A stretch of DNA of 64,000 nt, taken from NCBI RefSeq assembly GCF_010731875.1, contig NZ_AP022595.1, positions 124,001-188,000 on the forward strand, in the 5' to 3' direction. This DNA comes from Mycolicibacterium sarraceniae (GTDB lineage: Bacteria; Actinomycetota; Actinomycetes; Mycobacteriales; Mycobacteriaceae). The position numbers were made by a program, and so were the translations under genes. Each line of letters begins with the position of its first letter. Within the stretch, counting starts at the first letter, position 1. The notes under the pieces were generated by a model that worked only from the letters and a program-made list of their open reading frames with translations, was not told the origin of the DNA and did not search any database. Of the stretch, positions 37,501 to 48,500 are shown piece by piece.

Positions 37501-40500
37501 ACCGCCGTCACCGTTGCCGCCCGCGCTACCCGAACCCAGGGCCACCCCACCAGCACCGCCGTTACCACCAGCCCGCCGATACCGCCGGTGCCGCCGTCAC
37601 CACCGGCTTGGCCCTTCGCACCGGCGGCCGCACCGGAGAGTCCGGTCACACCATCGCCGCCGGCGCCGCCGACCCCACCGAGACCGCCGCCACCACCGGC
37701 ACCGCCGTTACCCGAGATCGAGCCACCACGCCCGCCCGCACCACCGTTACCGCCGAGACCGCCGACGAATCCGTTCGTCCCCAACGCTCCCGCGAACACA
37801 CCATTAGCGCCGGGCAGGCCGGCCGCACCGCTACCACCAGCACCGCCAGCACCACCATTACCGGTAGACCCGCCGTCACCGCCGGCGCCGCCGTTACCGC
37901 CGGCGGTGCCCGCCACAGCGCTGGGATCGGCCCCGGCGTTGTAGCCGTCACCGCCGGCCCCGCCGTCACCGGACACGCCGCTGACGCCGGTGGCACCGGT
38001 GTGACCCGCGGTGGCTCCGGTGCCGCCGGCGGCACCCCCGGCCCCGCCGATACCGGCGGCACCACTGGTGCCGCCGTTGCCGCCGGTCCCGCCATCAGGA
38101 GTGGCGGCATCACCGTCACCGCCTCGTCCACCGGTACCGCCTGTCCCGCTGCTACCGCCGGCCCCGCCGTTACCGCCGTTACCGTTGCCGCCCGCGCTAC
38201 CCGAACCCAGGGCCACCCCACCAGCACCGCCGTTACCGCCAGCCCGCCGATACCGCCGGTGCCGCCGTTACCGCCGGCGTGGCCCTGCGCACCGGCGGTC
38301 GCACCGGAGAGTCCGGTCACACCATCGCCGCCGGCGCCGCCGACCCCACCGAGGCCGCCGACCCCGCCGGCGCCGCCGTTACCCGAGATCGAGCCACCAC
38401 GCCCGCCGGCACCACCGTTACCGCCGAGACCGCCGCCGCTTCCGTTCGTCCCCGACGCTCCGGCCAGGCCGGCCGCGCCGCTACCACCAGCACCGCCGGC
38501 ACCACCATTACCGGTAGACCCGCCGTCACCGCCGTTACCGCCGTTACCGCCGGCGGTACCCGGCACAGCGGCGTTATCGGCCCCGGCGTTGTAGCCGTCA
38601 CCGCCGTTACCGCCGTTACCGGACACGCCGCTGACGCCGGTGGCGCCGGTGTGACCCGCGGTGGCTCCGGTGCCACCGGCGGCCCCGCTTTACCGCCGAT
38701 ACCGCCCGCCGTTACCGCCCGCCATCGTACCATCACCGCCTCGTCCGGTCCGCCTGTCCTACCCGCCCCGCCGTTACCGCCGTTACCGTTGCCGCCCGAA
38801 CCCGACCCCACCACCACCGCCGCCACCACCACCAGCCGATACCGCCGGTGCCGCCGTTACCGCCGGCTTGGCCCTGCGCACCGGCGGCCGCACCGTCGAG
38901 TCCGGTCACACCATCGCCGCCGACACCGCCGACCCCACCGAGGCCGCCGACCCCACCGGTGCCGCCGTTACCCGAGATCGAGCCACCACGCCCGCCGGCA
39001 CCACCGTTACCGCCGAGACCGCCGCCGCTTCCGTTCGTCCCCGACGCTCCGGCCAGGCCGGCCGCACCGCTACCACCAGCACCGCCGGCACCACCATCAC
39101 CGGTAGACCCGCCGTCACCGCCGGCGCCGCCGTCACCGCCAGCGGCACCCGGCACAGCGCTGGGATCGGCCCCGGCGTTGTAGCCGTCACCGCCGGCCCC
39201 GCCGTTACCGGACACGCCGCCCGCGCCGGTGGCACCGGTGTGACCCGCGGTGGCTCCGGTGCCACCGGCGGCACCCCCGGCCCCGCCGATACCGGCGGCA
39301 CCACTGGTGCCGCCGTTACCGCCGTCACCGCCGTTGGGAGTGGCGGCATCACCGTCACCGCCTCGTCCACCGGTACCGCCCGTCCCGCTGCGACCGCCGG
39401 CCCCGCCGTCACCGCCGTCACCGTTGCCGCCCGCGCTACCCGAACCCAGGGCCACCCCACCAGCACCGCCGTTACCGCCAGCCCGCCGATACCGCCGATA
39501 CCGCCGTTACCGCCGGCTTGGCCCTGCGCACCGGCGGTCGCGCCGTCGAGTCCGGTCACACCGACACCGCCAGCGCCGCCGACCCCGCCGAGGCCGCCGA
39601 CCCCACCGGCACCGCCGTTACCCGAGATCGAGCCACCACGCCCGCCGGCACCACCGTTACCGCCGAGACCGCCGCCGCTTCCGTTCGTCCCCAACGCTCC
39701 GGCCATGCCGGCCGCACCGCTACCACCAGCACCGCCGGCACCACCATTACCGGTAGACCCGCCGTCACCGCCGGCGCCACTTACCGCCAGCGGTACCCGG
39801 CACAGCGCTGGGATCGGCCCCGGCGTTGTAGCCGTCACCGCCGATACCGCCGTCACCGGACACGCCGCTGACGCCGGTGGCACCGGTGTGACCCGCGGTC
39901 GCTCCGGTCCCACCGGCCACACCCCCGGCCCCGCCGATACCGGCGGCACCACTGGTGCCGCCGTTGCCGCCGGTGCCGCCATCAGGAGTGGCGGCATCAC
40001 CATCACCGCCTCGTCCACCGGTACCGCCCGTCCCGCTGCGACCGCCGGCCCCGCCGTCACCGCCGTCACCGTCGCGTCCGCGCCAGAACAACCACCCGTT
40101 CCCGGCCTGCCCGCCGGCCCCACCGGTGCCGCCCGTCCCGCCGACCCGCCGGTACCGCCCGTCCCGCCGACCCCGCCGGGGATGGTCGCATCGGCACCGT
40201 TGGTTCCAGCGACTCCCTGAGCGCCGACCCCACCCGTGCCCGACACCACCGTCCCGGAGCCCGAAGATCCAGGCCCAGCCCGCCATCACCTGCCGCCGAT
40301 GCCGATGCCGACAGCGTTAGCCCCGGTACCGCCCGCGCCGCCGCTACCGCCGTCACCCCAGATCGACAACAAGCCGGTGCTGCCACCATGACCGCCGCCC
40401 CGCCCGCAGCCGACACGTCAGTGGGTTTCCGCCCTGACCGCCCGCGCCGCCGCTGCCGATCAGGTATCCGCCCCTGCCGCCATCACCACCCGCGCCGCCG

Positions 40501-41722
40501 CTACCACCGTCACCACCGGCCCCGCCACGGCCCCACAGGGTGAACAACCTCGTATCGCCGCCGTCACCACCGGCCCCGCCGGACCCGCCGTCACCACCGG
40601 CACCGGCATTGCCCAACCAGAACCCACTCGCCCCGCCGTCCCCACCGGACCCACCAGACCCGCCAGCACCGCCACGACCGCCGTTACCGTAGAGCGACAG
40701 CATCCCGGCGTCACCGCCCCTGCCGCCAGCCCCACCAGCCCCGCCGGACCCGCCGGTCCCGCCGTTACCGTAGAGCAGGCCACCCGAGCCGCCGGCACCG
40801 CCGGCTTGACCACTCGAGCCCGCCCCACCGGCCCCACCGTTACCCATCAGGCCCGCACTGCCGCCGTTACCACCGTTGTAGCCGTTACCGCCGTTGCCCA
40901 ACAGGCCACCGCCGCGACCGCCGTTGCACACCGCGCCCCCCGTGCAGGTCGACGGGGTGTAGCTATAGCCGTTGCCGAGTAACAGGCCAGCATTGGGATG
41001 AGCCGCGGTGCCATTGGACACGAAGATCGCGATAAAGCTGCCCGGAGTCCAACTCGACGGCAACGCCGGATTCGACAGTGCCGCCGTGATCAAACTGTTC
41101 GGCACCGGTAACACCGACACCGACACCGACGCAGACGCAGACGCCGACTTCGCGGAGGCAGGACCGTTCACCAGAACACCCGACCCGGCCCCGGTCCCGG
41201 TCGCGGTCGCGGTCGACGAGGGCGCCAAACCCTCGGAGGAGACAGCCGAGCGCACCACCACCGACGACGCTACCGCTCCCCGCGGGCGCCACCACGGGCC
41301 GCACCCGCACCAGCCGACGACCGCTGACCCGACATCGCACCCCGCGACGCCACAGAAGACGACGCCGAAGAAGACGCCGCCTGAGAAGACGCCGAAGAAG
41401 GCGCCGTCGACGGCCGACTGGAAACCACACCCGTCTTCACAGTCTTGGCCGGGGCGTCAGCTCTGCTACTGGCCGCCGACGAGCCAGAACCCTCGCCGGT
41501 ATCGGCATGAGCCACCCCCGAACCACCCACCAAAGCGGCACCCACACCCAGGGTCATCGCACCCGCACCCAACCAGCCATAGGCAGTGATCCGCCGGCCC
41601 GCGCCACGCGGCTTCTCACGCCGATGAGCCGGACCACTGTCATCGAGGCCCATGTCATTGACCACCGCCGCCCACACCGACGCCGACAACGAATTCAACT
41701 CCACACCACTGCCCTCGGTCAT
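34513..41722 (-). pseudogene. Very large PGRS-repeat exported protein (~2,400 codons) with multiple frame breaks
   Basis: The ATG at 41722 begins MTEGSGVELNSLSASVWAAV, then a KRP-rich stretch and a hydrophobic signal-like segment (AGAMTLGVGAALVGGSGVAHA-DT), a Ser/Ala linker and a globular leader ([34 protein letters not shown]). The rest is GGxGGxGG repeat to the C-terminus GGGYT* at 34513. There is no PE domain, so this is the PE-less PGRS type. From about 35 to 40 kb it contains eight near-identical copies of a ~665-bp unit. The frame changes repeatedly (near 41270, 40350 and within the repeats), almost always at C/G runs that differ by one base between copies. Sequencing error or true decay cannot be separated by eye. 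Confidence 0.7.
34960..40080 (-). repeat. Eight tandem copies of a ~665-bp (about 222-aa) PGRS unit
   Basis: The anchor CCCGCGGTGG(C/T) occurs at 35331, 35998, 36663, 37335, 38005, 38655, 39244 and 39892 (the last as CCCGCGGTCG). Spacings are 667, 665, 672, 670, 650, 589 and 648 bp. Units share long exact stretches (for example the block encoding [18 protein letters not shown]) and differ by small deletions. Copies in the 35-38 kb part are nearly identical, those beyond 38 kb are more diverged. Confidence 0.85.
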
Positions 41723-42107
41723 TGCCCCAGCCTCTCGCCGCAAAAAATGCCCCGGTACGGCAAAAGTCACCACGACAATGCCGCGAAAAAACTAACACAA
41801 GCGTCAGGAATCGCTGGGCTCATTCGCAGCCCACGAGTTACTCCCGCCTCAACAAGCGTGGATTGGCGATCACCGGCCAGCAACGCAGCACTGATCGCGC
41901 CGTGCTAGCCCGCCGGATCGCCCACGAAGATCGATAGTGCCGGCATTGCGGGAAACAGAGCAGCCCGCCTGACAGCAACCACCCGCACATTGACCCACGA
42001 GCCGCTCAGGTGGCGGTAACTAAGACGGTCCGGCCCGGCCCGGCCGCTCGACAGCGTCGCCGACCGCTCCCACAAGGCGTTCACCGACCGGCCGCGCAGC
42101 GGCCACA
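41723..42107. other. Intergenic region upstream of the large PGRS gene
   Basis: No credible gene. Contains A/C-rich leader sequence just upstream of the PGRS start and, from about 42010, what appears to be scrambled ISL3-type sequence leading into the remnant at 42108. Confidence 0.4.
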
Positions 42108-42562
42108 ATGCCGGACCCCTTACCCGTGGCCAGGCGGACCAGCAACGCCCCCCACGACTGCCCGCGCCGCATGCAGTCGGCCACCTGCCGACACCGCAAC
42201 CGCAGCACCGATCCGCTCCACACCTGCCGCCACACCCGACACACCAGAGCCGATCAGCTCACCGACAAGCAGAACACCCGGCTGGCCACCCTGTTCACCA
42301 GCGACACCCATATCGAGGCCCAGACCACCTCGACGATGTATCACCACCGTGGCCACCCACCACGAACCACACCGCACCACAGGCCGCACCACAGGCCGAG
42401 CGATGACGGCCGCACTGACCACCACGCTGAGCACCAGTGTTCCCACGCCGCCACAGGAACTGACCATCCCCAAGCTTTCGCAACCTCACCACCTACATCA
42501 CCCGATCACTCCTGGAAACCGGCGGATTCAGACCCCAACTACACCCTCAATCATGAAGAGCC
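42108..42562 (+). mobile_element. ISL3-family transposase remnant (C-terminal part and right end)
   Basis: A first frame has LTDKQNTRLATLFTSDTHIE. The C-terminal signature FRNLTTYITRSLLETGGFRP and QLHPQS* appears in another frame at 42476-42556, exactly as in ISL3-family transposases. The catalytic core in between is deleted or scrambled. The sequence GAAGAGCC directly after the stop fits the ISL3 terminal repeat (GGCTCTTC). It is dead. Confidence 0.75.
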
Positions 42563-42566
42563 AAGA

Positions 42567-42591
42567 AAGGGCCCCATTTTTGGTGCCCTTC
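42567..42591 (-). terminator. Stem-loop beyond the ssrA-type repeat
   Basis: AAGGGC...GCCCTT with additional CC/GG pairs and TTTC after it on the minus strand. It may be the original ssrA terminator displaced by the inserted element. Confidence 0.45.
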
Positions 42592-42603
42592 TTTATCTTT
42601 CGG

Positions 42604-42628
42604 TGGAGCTGCCGGGAATTGAACTCGG
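42604..42628 (-). repeat. Duplicated 3' end of ssrA (att-type direct repeat)
   Basis: Identical to the ssrA 3' end at 43561 over 21 bp, then one mismatch (T for C) and CGG. Together the two copies bracket ~957 bp containing vapBC, the footprint of integration into tmRNA. Confidence 0.85.
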
Positions 42629-42635
42629 CGTCGAA

Positions 42636-43055
42636 TCAGCGTGGCGGGACAGTCAAACGATGGGTCGGTTGCCCGGTGAGTTCACTGATCACATCGAAAT
42701 CCCTATCGACGTGCAACACGGTGAGCCCGACGAGCTCGGCGGTTGCTGCGATCAGTAAATCTGGAATCGACGGCCCGCGGTGCTGGCCGATATCAGCGAG
42801 CAGCAACTGAACCTCCAACGCGCGATCCTCGATCGCCGGCGTTAGATACTCGACGGGCATTGCGCAGAGCGGGGGTTGACGAAAGTCGCGACGGGCGCCC
42901 GCGCCGCTGCGCGCGGAGTAACCGATCTCCAGGCGGGTGACATTCGTGATGTGCACCAGACCCCGTTCGATGCGGTTGTTCCACTCGTCAACGTCAGCAC
43001 TATCGGCGACTCGCACTAGCGCCGACTTGTCGATCAGCCAGGGCCGTTCGGTCAT
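42636..43055 (-). CDS. vapC: VapC-type PIN-domain toxin (139 aa)
   Basis: [16 protein letters not shown] has the first catalytic Asp (LIDKSA). [16 protein letters not shown] gives the conserved Glu, and [27 protein letters not shown] the C-terminal Asp pair (PDLLIAA, HVDRDFD). The complete PIN RNase is full length. ATG at 43055 overlaps the vapB stop by 4 bp, the usual coupling. It lies inside the element bracketed by ssrA repeats. It is intact and presumably maintained by addiction to VapB. Confidence 0.92.
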   Translation of the reverse strand: MTERPWLIDKSALVRVADSADVDEWNNRIERGLVHITNVTRLEIGYSARSGAGARRDFRQPPLCAMPVEYLTPAIEDRALEVQLLLADIGQHRGPSIPDLLIAATAELVGLTVLHVDRDFDVISELTGQPTHRLTVPPR

Positions 43056-43273
43056 TCCCAGGCCCGGTCCATCACAGCCGGGTTGCCGAGGTCGCCGTAG
43101 GAGGCTGCGAATCGGTGCCAGTCACCGGTAGTGACGGCGATACTCGCCGTGCGTGCGTCCTGGGCTAGCCGCCGGCGAATGTACTCGGTGCGGGAAAGCC
43201 CCAGTTTTACAGCGAGCTGGTCTAACGCAACCAGGACATCGTCGGGGATGTCCCGTATCAGGACGTCGCTCAT
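43052..43273 (-). CDS. vapB: VapB-type ribbon-helix-helix antitoxin (73 aa)
   Basis: [20 protein letters not shown] and [20 protein letters not shown] is a classical RHH DNA-binding domain, followed by a C-terminal toxin-binding tail with [14 protein letters not shown] chose the ATG at 43273 with the RBS GGAGG 5 bp upstream; the longer frame to 43312 starts inside the palindromic operator. Neutralises the VapC encoded immediately downstream and represses the operon. Confidence 0.9.
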   Translation of the reverse strand: MSDVLIRDIPDDVLVALDQLAVKLGLSRTEYIRRRLAQDARTASIAVTTGDWHRFAASYGDLGNPAVMDRAWE

Positions 43274-43283
43274 AATTCCTCCA

Positions 43284-43321
43284 GACCAGACAGTGATATC
43301 AGATGATATCACTGTCTGGTC
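43284..43321. promoter_or_regulatory. VapBC operator, 38-bp palindrome
   Basis: Arms of 18 bp (GACCAGACAGTGATATCA and its exact complement) around a 2-bp centre (GA), 10 bp upstream of the vapB start. Also contains two GATATC sites. Confidence 0.85.
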
Positions 43322-43511
43322 AAAGCGATAGGCGGCACGAATCGGACCCCTCCAACGACCTGCCCGTGAAACTTAAAGCCGCAGAGCCTCTGGCTGCGGC
43401 GAACACCACGCCAGCGAGCCTTCCCGGCGTCGCTGAGGCAGCGGAGCTCGACCGCCCAGGAAAGGCCAACAGCCGCCCATCACACCGACGAATGTTGATG
43501 AGATGTTGATC

Positions 43512-43550
43512 AGAAATGAAAGCAGGTCAGGGCTGATGGCCCTGACCTGC
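43512..43550 (-). terminator. Terminator of ssrA
   Basis: GCAGGTCAGGG/CCCTGACCTGC stem (43522-43550) with a 7-nt loop, followed on the minus strand by TTTCATTT, 10 bp after the tmRNA 3' end. Confidence 0.85.
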
Positions 43551-43560
43551 TATTCATTTG

Positions 43561-43925
43561 TGGAGCTGCCGGGAATTGAACCCGGGTCCTACGGCATTCC
43601 CTCAAGGCTTCTCCGTGCGCAGTTCGCTATGCCTCTACTTGGATCTCTCGGTCTCGCGAACAAGCCGTGATGACGATCCCAGTCGCTGTTTGATGTCCCG
43701 CTAAATCCCGCGACCGGACTTAACGGTTTGTCCCTCTAGATGACGCCAGGGTCCGGGTCGAGGGCACTCCCGGTCTGACGGATCAGCTTCGCTTAGGCAG
43801 CGAGAGCGTAATCGCGCTGATTGGAATCGGCGCTTAATTGGTTTGCAACGACGCTTACGGTGGTCTTTGCCTGCACCGGCACGCTTCCCTTGATTCGATG
43901 CGCGAAGTCGAAACCGATCAGCCCC
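43561..43925 (-). ncRNA. ssrA: tmRNA (transfer-messenger RNA)
   Basis: Begins GGGGCTGATCGGTTTCGACT and ends with the tRNA-like half CCCGGGTTCAATTCCCGG and CAGCTCC-A; GGGGCTG pairs with CAGCTCC. The tag reading frame GCC GAT TCC AAT CAG CGC GAT TAC GCT CTC GCT GCC TAA encodes ADSNQRDYALAA. It rescues stalled ribosomes with SmpB, whose gene is 11.6 kb away at 55186-55674. CCA is not encoded. The 3' end is an integration target (repeat at 42604). Confidence 0.96.
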
Positions 43926-44095
43926 TCGCACCCCGGCCGAGGTACGGCCGGACATCCCATGGTACGCGAGATGCAACCGCAGACAGAAGTGTGTTAATCC
44001 CCGCGTCGAGATTGCCCGCCGAACGTGACCCTGGCGTGACGCTGGAGGCAAAACTTGCGCACAAAGCACCTCAACAAAATGAGACTCTGTCTACA

Positions 44096-44330
44096 GTGAG
44101 ATGGGCGTTTGAAAGTCTGCGAGTCCGGAAGCGACAGCGAACCCGCGAGCGAATCGCCACCGCCGCGGCCCAGTTGGTCTCGCAGAACGGGCTGAGCGCG
44201 ACCACCGCCGACCAGATCGCCGAAGCAGCCGATGTGGCCCGCGCGACGTTCTTCCGGTATTTCGAATCCAAGGAACTCGCGGTCGCCGAGGGCTTCACCG
44301 CTACCCGGATCGTGGTCACATGTCCGTCCA
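44096..44330 (+). pseudogene. TetR-family regulator, N-terminal part only
   Basis: GTG at 44096. RKRQRTRERIATAAAQLVSQ, then NGLSATTADQIAEAADVARA and TFFRYFESKELAVAEGF form a complete TetR DNA-binding domain. After EGFT the ligand-binding domain is not present; the frame runs through unrelated sequence to 44515. At about 44330-44400 the sequence switches to the fragment of an endonuclease IV gene on the opposite strand. Confidence 0.7.
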
Positions 44331-44399
44331 CCGTTGTCACCCGCTCCGGACATGGGTCGGCGGTGCGCCAGAAGGCGTTGAGCTGGGTCGCCGCGTCGG

Positions 44400-44500
44400 G
44401 CCGGATGGCCGCGGGTTGCCGAGGAAGAACTGCGACACCTCGGCACCGTCTGCCGCGGCGGCTGCCAGCGGATCGTCGCCGTGGACAGAACCGATCAGCG
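44400..44500 (-). pseudogene. Endonuclease IV (nfo) N-terminal fragment
   Basis: Minus-strand LIGSVHGDDPLAAAAADGAE and VSQFFLGNPR match the start of AP endonuclease IV (MLIGSHVxxxDPLAAAAAxGAxxxQxFLGNPQ). Only ~30 residues remain, 30 bp after purU on the same strand. Too short to be active. Confidence 0.5.
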
Positions 44501-44528
44501 CGGGGTCAAGTCTAGGTGTCCGGACCGT

Positions 44529-45451
44529 TCAGAAGCAGACCGTCTGATTCCCGTACCGAATAACGCGGTCTTCGCAATGCCACTGCACTGCCCGGGAGAG
44601 CACCGCGCGCTCCACGTCGGCACCGAGGCGCACCAGGTCGTCCACACGGTGGCGGTGATCGACGCGCACCACATCCTGCTCGATGATGGGCCCCTCATCG
44701 AGGTCCTCGGTCACATAATGCGCGGTGGCACCAACCAGCTTCACCCCGCGTTCTTTGGCCCGGCGATAGGGCGCAGCACCGATGAACGCCGGGAGAAACG
44801 AATGGTGAATGTTGATCAGCGGACAACCCACCTCATCAATGAAATCCGGCGTCACGATTTGCATATAGCGGGCCAGCACCACCAGGTCGACGTTGCCGCG
44901 CAGTAAGTCGAGCATGCGTTGCTCGGCTTCTCCCCGAATCTCCTTGCGCGCCGGGACGTGGATGAACGGCACCCCGAACGGGCGCACCTGGTCGGCGAGA
45001 TCGGGATGATTGGCGATCACCATCACCACCGACAGGTCGAGTTCTCCACGGCGGTTGCGCCACAACAGATCCAGCAGGCAGTGGTCTTCTTTGGAGGCCA
45101 GGATGGCGACTCGCTTAGGCTTGGCAGCCTCCGAGAGATGGAAGTCCATACCGAACGGCGATGCAACGTTGTCGGCAAAGTCGCACTGTAAGGCGTCGAT
45201 GGCGGCGCTCAGTCCAGGGAGGTGAAAGATGGTGCGCTGCATGAACGTTCCACCGCTTTGCCGTGTGGAGTGCTGATCCAGCGAGATCACGTTGGCACCA
45301 GCAGCCGCCAGAAATGTAGTCACCGCGGCGACGAGCCCCGGCCGGTCGTCACAACGGGCAGCAGCCGCCCGATGTCGCGCGCCGGCACCGGCTGATGACC
45401 GGCCGGGTACGGGCCCGCTGCCGTGCCCTCGGGTCCAGCGTTGCCGCTCAT
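44529..45451 (-). pseudogene. purU: Formyltetrahydrofolate deformylase, one-base frameshift near the N-terminus
   Basis: Hydrolyses 10-formyl-THF to formate and THF. ATG at 45451 after GGAGG gives MSGNAGPEGTAAGPYPAG and ARDIGRLLP, then the frame breaks at the GGG run 45356-45358; one more base restores RCDDRPGLVAAVTTFLAAAG, the ACT domain. The catalytic formyltransferase-like domain is perfect to the end (MVIANHPDLADQV, INIHHSFLPAF with the catalytic His, GATAHYVTEDLDEGPII). PurU is not essential, but a sequencing error is also likely since everything else is intact. Confidence 0.88.
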
Positions 45452-45512
45452 TCTTACCTCCATAGATCGAGGACCTCGTCCCCATCCACCTGGCAGCTTA
45501 ACGACGCATCAC

Positions 45513-45559
45513 CAGCAGGAAGCTCCCCCGCCCAGAGGACGGGGGAGCTTCGCGTGCTG
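45513..45559. terminator. Bidirectional terminator between purU and PGRS2
   Basis: GAAGCTCCCCCG (45519) and CGGGGGAGCTTC (to 45551) pair perfectly over 12 bp, extended by CAGCA/TGCTG. Sits in the gap after the end of PGRS2 and before purU on the same strand. Confidence 0.7.
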
Positions 45560-45577
45560 AATTGTTAGGCGACCGGA

Positions 45578-48500
45578 CTACGGTGCCGTAGCAGGCGTGC
45601 CGTCGACACCGGGGACACCGATGGTCCCGTTGAGACCGCCCGGGGAACCGGCACCGGCATCGCCAGCGTGCAGGACGACATTCGCGGCTGCGTTGGTGGC
45701 CGTTGCCGATCCACCATCACCGCCGGCACCGCCGGTCCCTGGCAAAACGGCGCTGACATAGTAGCCACCGGCACCACCGGCACCACCCGCGCCGCCGGTC
45801 GCAATGAGACCGGTCGAGGTAACAGCGGACGCGTTGATCGAGGCGACGCCACCGTCACCACCGACCCCGCCCAGTGCGACACCGTTGGTGTTCGTGACAT
45901 CCGTACCACCAGCGCCACCGGCACCGCCGGTGGCGGCGCCACCTGCGGTGCCGTTGGTAGCGGCACGAATGTTAGCCTCGCCACCGTCACCGCCGGCTGC
46001 CGCGTCGACGCTGTCGCCACCGCGACCACCGATCGCTGTGCTGCCGACACCAATGGCTCCGCCCGGGCCACCGACGACACTGCCGCCACTGACAGTGTAG
46101 TAACCCGACTGAATCAGAGCATTGCCGCCGTTACCGGCAACCGAGGTCTCACCGCCGGTGCCGGTACCGCCGGCACCACCGGTCGCAGTACCCGTCGCCG
46201 ATCCACCGTTGTAGGTGTTGTCGACTGTTACTTGGGTGTTTCCGGCGCTGACCTCCGCGAAACCACCGTTGCCGCCGTTGCCGCCGTTGGTGCCGTTGCC
46301 GCCGACACCGCCGTTAGCAGTGCCGTTCTTGACGCTGCCACGGTAGTAAGCCAGCACGTCGGCGTCGCCGCCGACACCACCGACGCCGCCGTTGACATCG
46401 CCGGTACCACCGTTACCGCCGTACGCCTTGCCGGTCACAACGGTGGAGCCCTCCTTAGCGGAGGTGGTGGCGTTACCGCCGTTACCGCCACCGATGCCAC
46501 CGCCGTTACCGCCGGTTGCGCTGCTGCCAGTGATGGCGCTGTTGCCAGGGGTGGTGACGCCGCCAGTGGTGGTGGAGGTGCCGGTGGCCCCGACAGTGCC
46601 TAGACCGCCGAAGGTTCCGCCACCCGCGCCGCCGTTACCGCCGAGTGCTTGGCTGCCGGAGACGCTAGCCGTGCTGGCCAGGTTGTCGCCCGTGGCGTAG
46701 AGCTCGCCCTCGCCGCCGTAGGCTCCGAGACCCGAACCGCCGTTACCACCGGTCGCGCTGCTACCGGAAACGGTGGTCAGGTTGGCGTCGTCGACGCCGT
46801 ACTGGGTCCACAGGTAGCCCTTGCCACCATTGGCATTCTCGCCCGAACCGCCATTACCGCCGGTCGCCGAGCTGGTGGAGATGCTGCCGAAGATGGAGGC
46901 CGATACGGTGGCATCGCCACCGTAGGATAGGTCACCCGAGCCGCCATTACCCGCGGTCGCGGTGCCACCGGTCATGGTGGAGCTGGCCGAGGCCGTGACC
47001 ATGGCAAAGCCACCATTGGCACCCCCGCCCGAGCCGCCATTACCGCCAACAGCTGTACTGGCAGTCACGCTCGAGCCTGTACTGGCAGTCGGGGTCGCTC
47101 CGCCCGAGGAGGAGATGTCGGCGTTGCCACCGTGACCGCCCGTTCCGCTGGTCGCGCCGGCACCACCGGTGGAGGTGCTGCCGGAGATGCTCGACACGTC
47201 GTAGGCCTCGATCTTGGCGTCACCACCGTAGGCGCTGCTGGTCAGGCCACCGGCACCACCAGTCGCTTTGCTGTCGGTGATGCTGCCACCGGCGGGCGGT
47301 TCATTCGTTTGGTAGAACTCGGCCAGGATGTGCGCCGCACCACCATTGCCATCGACACCGGCGTCACCACCGAAGGCATGACCGCGCGTCACGGTGCTAC
47401 CGACATCCATGACCGTGATGTCCGACTTGCCGCCCGCACCGTCGCCGGTGGCACTGCCATCGCCACCAGTGGAATCGCTGAAGGAGACCTTGCCGCCGCC
47501 CTCCGAGACGATCGCCGAGTCGCCGCCCACCGCGGCACCACTACCGGCACCACCGGCACCACCGTTCGAGACGCTGGTAAAGACGCTGCTGTCGACACCA
47601 TTCGCGTTGATGACGCCGGAGCCGCCCTTGCCGTAATCGCCGCCGTCACCGCCATTGGCATCGCTGAAAGTGACCGTGCCGCCATTGGCGACGGAGACTA
47701 AGCCGAAGCCGCCGTCACCCCGGATACCGGCATCGCCGCCGGTCACATCGGTATTGGTCACACTCGAGCTCGAGTCAGTCCCGCTGATCGTGGCAACGCC
47801 GCCATCAGCACCCGCACTGCCCTTACCGCCGGTCACCGTGCTCGTGGAGACGGTGACACCGCCGCTGATGTTAATAAAGCCGTCACCACCGTTGCTGGCA
47901 TCGACGACACCGCTCTGCGCGCCACCGGCACCACCAGTGGCCGTGCTGTTTTTGATGGTCGAAGCCGCCAGCGCCTGAAGAACGCCGTCCCCACCGTCAC
48001 CGCCCGTGCCGGTGCCGACGCCGGCAGCGCCCGCACCTCCGGCACCACCGGTCGCAGTGCCACCGACGATCGCGGAGTTAGCGCCGTCGACATTAAGCAC
48101 GCCGTCTCCACCGGTACCGCCGGAGCTGCCGTTGCCCGTGGCCGTACCAGCACCACCCTGGCCACCCTGGCCGCCAGTTGCGGTGCTGGTCAGGATCACG
48201 CCGCCATTGGATTCACTGACAACGGCAGCACCGCCACCACCGCCACCGCCGCCGCCGAAGCCGCCGGTCGTGCCGGTCGGCGTATAGCCAGCGCCACCCG
48301 CACCGCCGGCACCACCGATAGCGACACCGCCGACGCTGTTATCGAACACACCGCCGGTGCCGCCCTGGCCACCAGCACCACCAGCGCCACCGTGGGCACC
48401 GTTACCGCCGAAGCCACCGATACCACCAGTGCCACCCTCCTGGACGTTGCCCGACACACCGTCGCCGGCACCGCCCTGGCCACCAGCGCCACCAGCGCCA

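Noticed and set aside
34960..40080. Repetitive array as a CRISPR
   Set aside because: Units are ~665 bp and coding, with no short repeat/unique spacer alternation.
34607..40320. Long plus-strand open frames rich in Pro or in Ala/Thr/Val opposite the PGRS gene
   Set aside because: They are mirror frames of GGX codons (CCG/GCC/ACC); no start signals and no family character.
42604..42628. Second tRNA or tmRNA gene
   Set aside because: Only the last ~25 bp match; there is no acceptor partner or other arm, so it is an att duplication.
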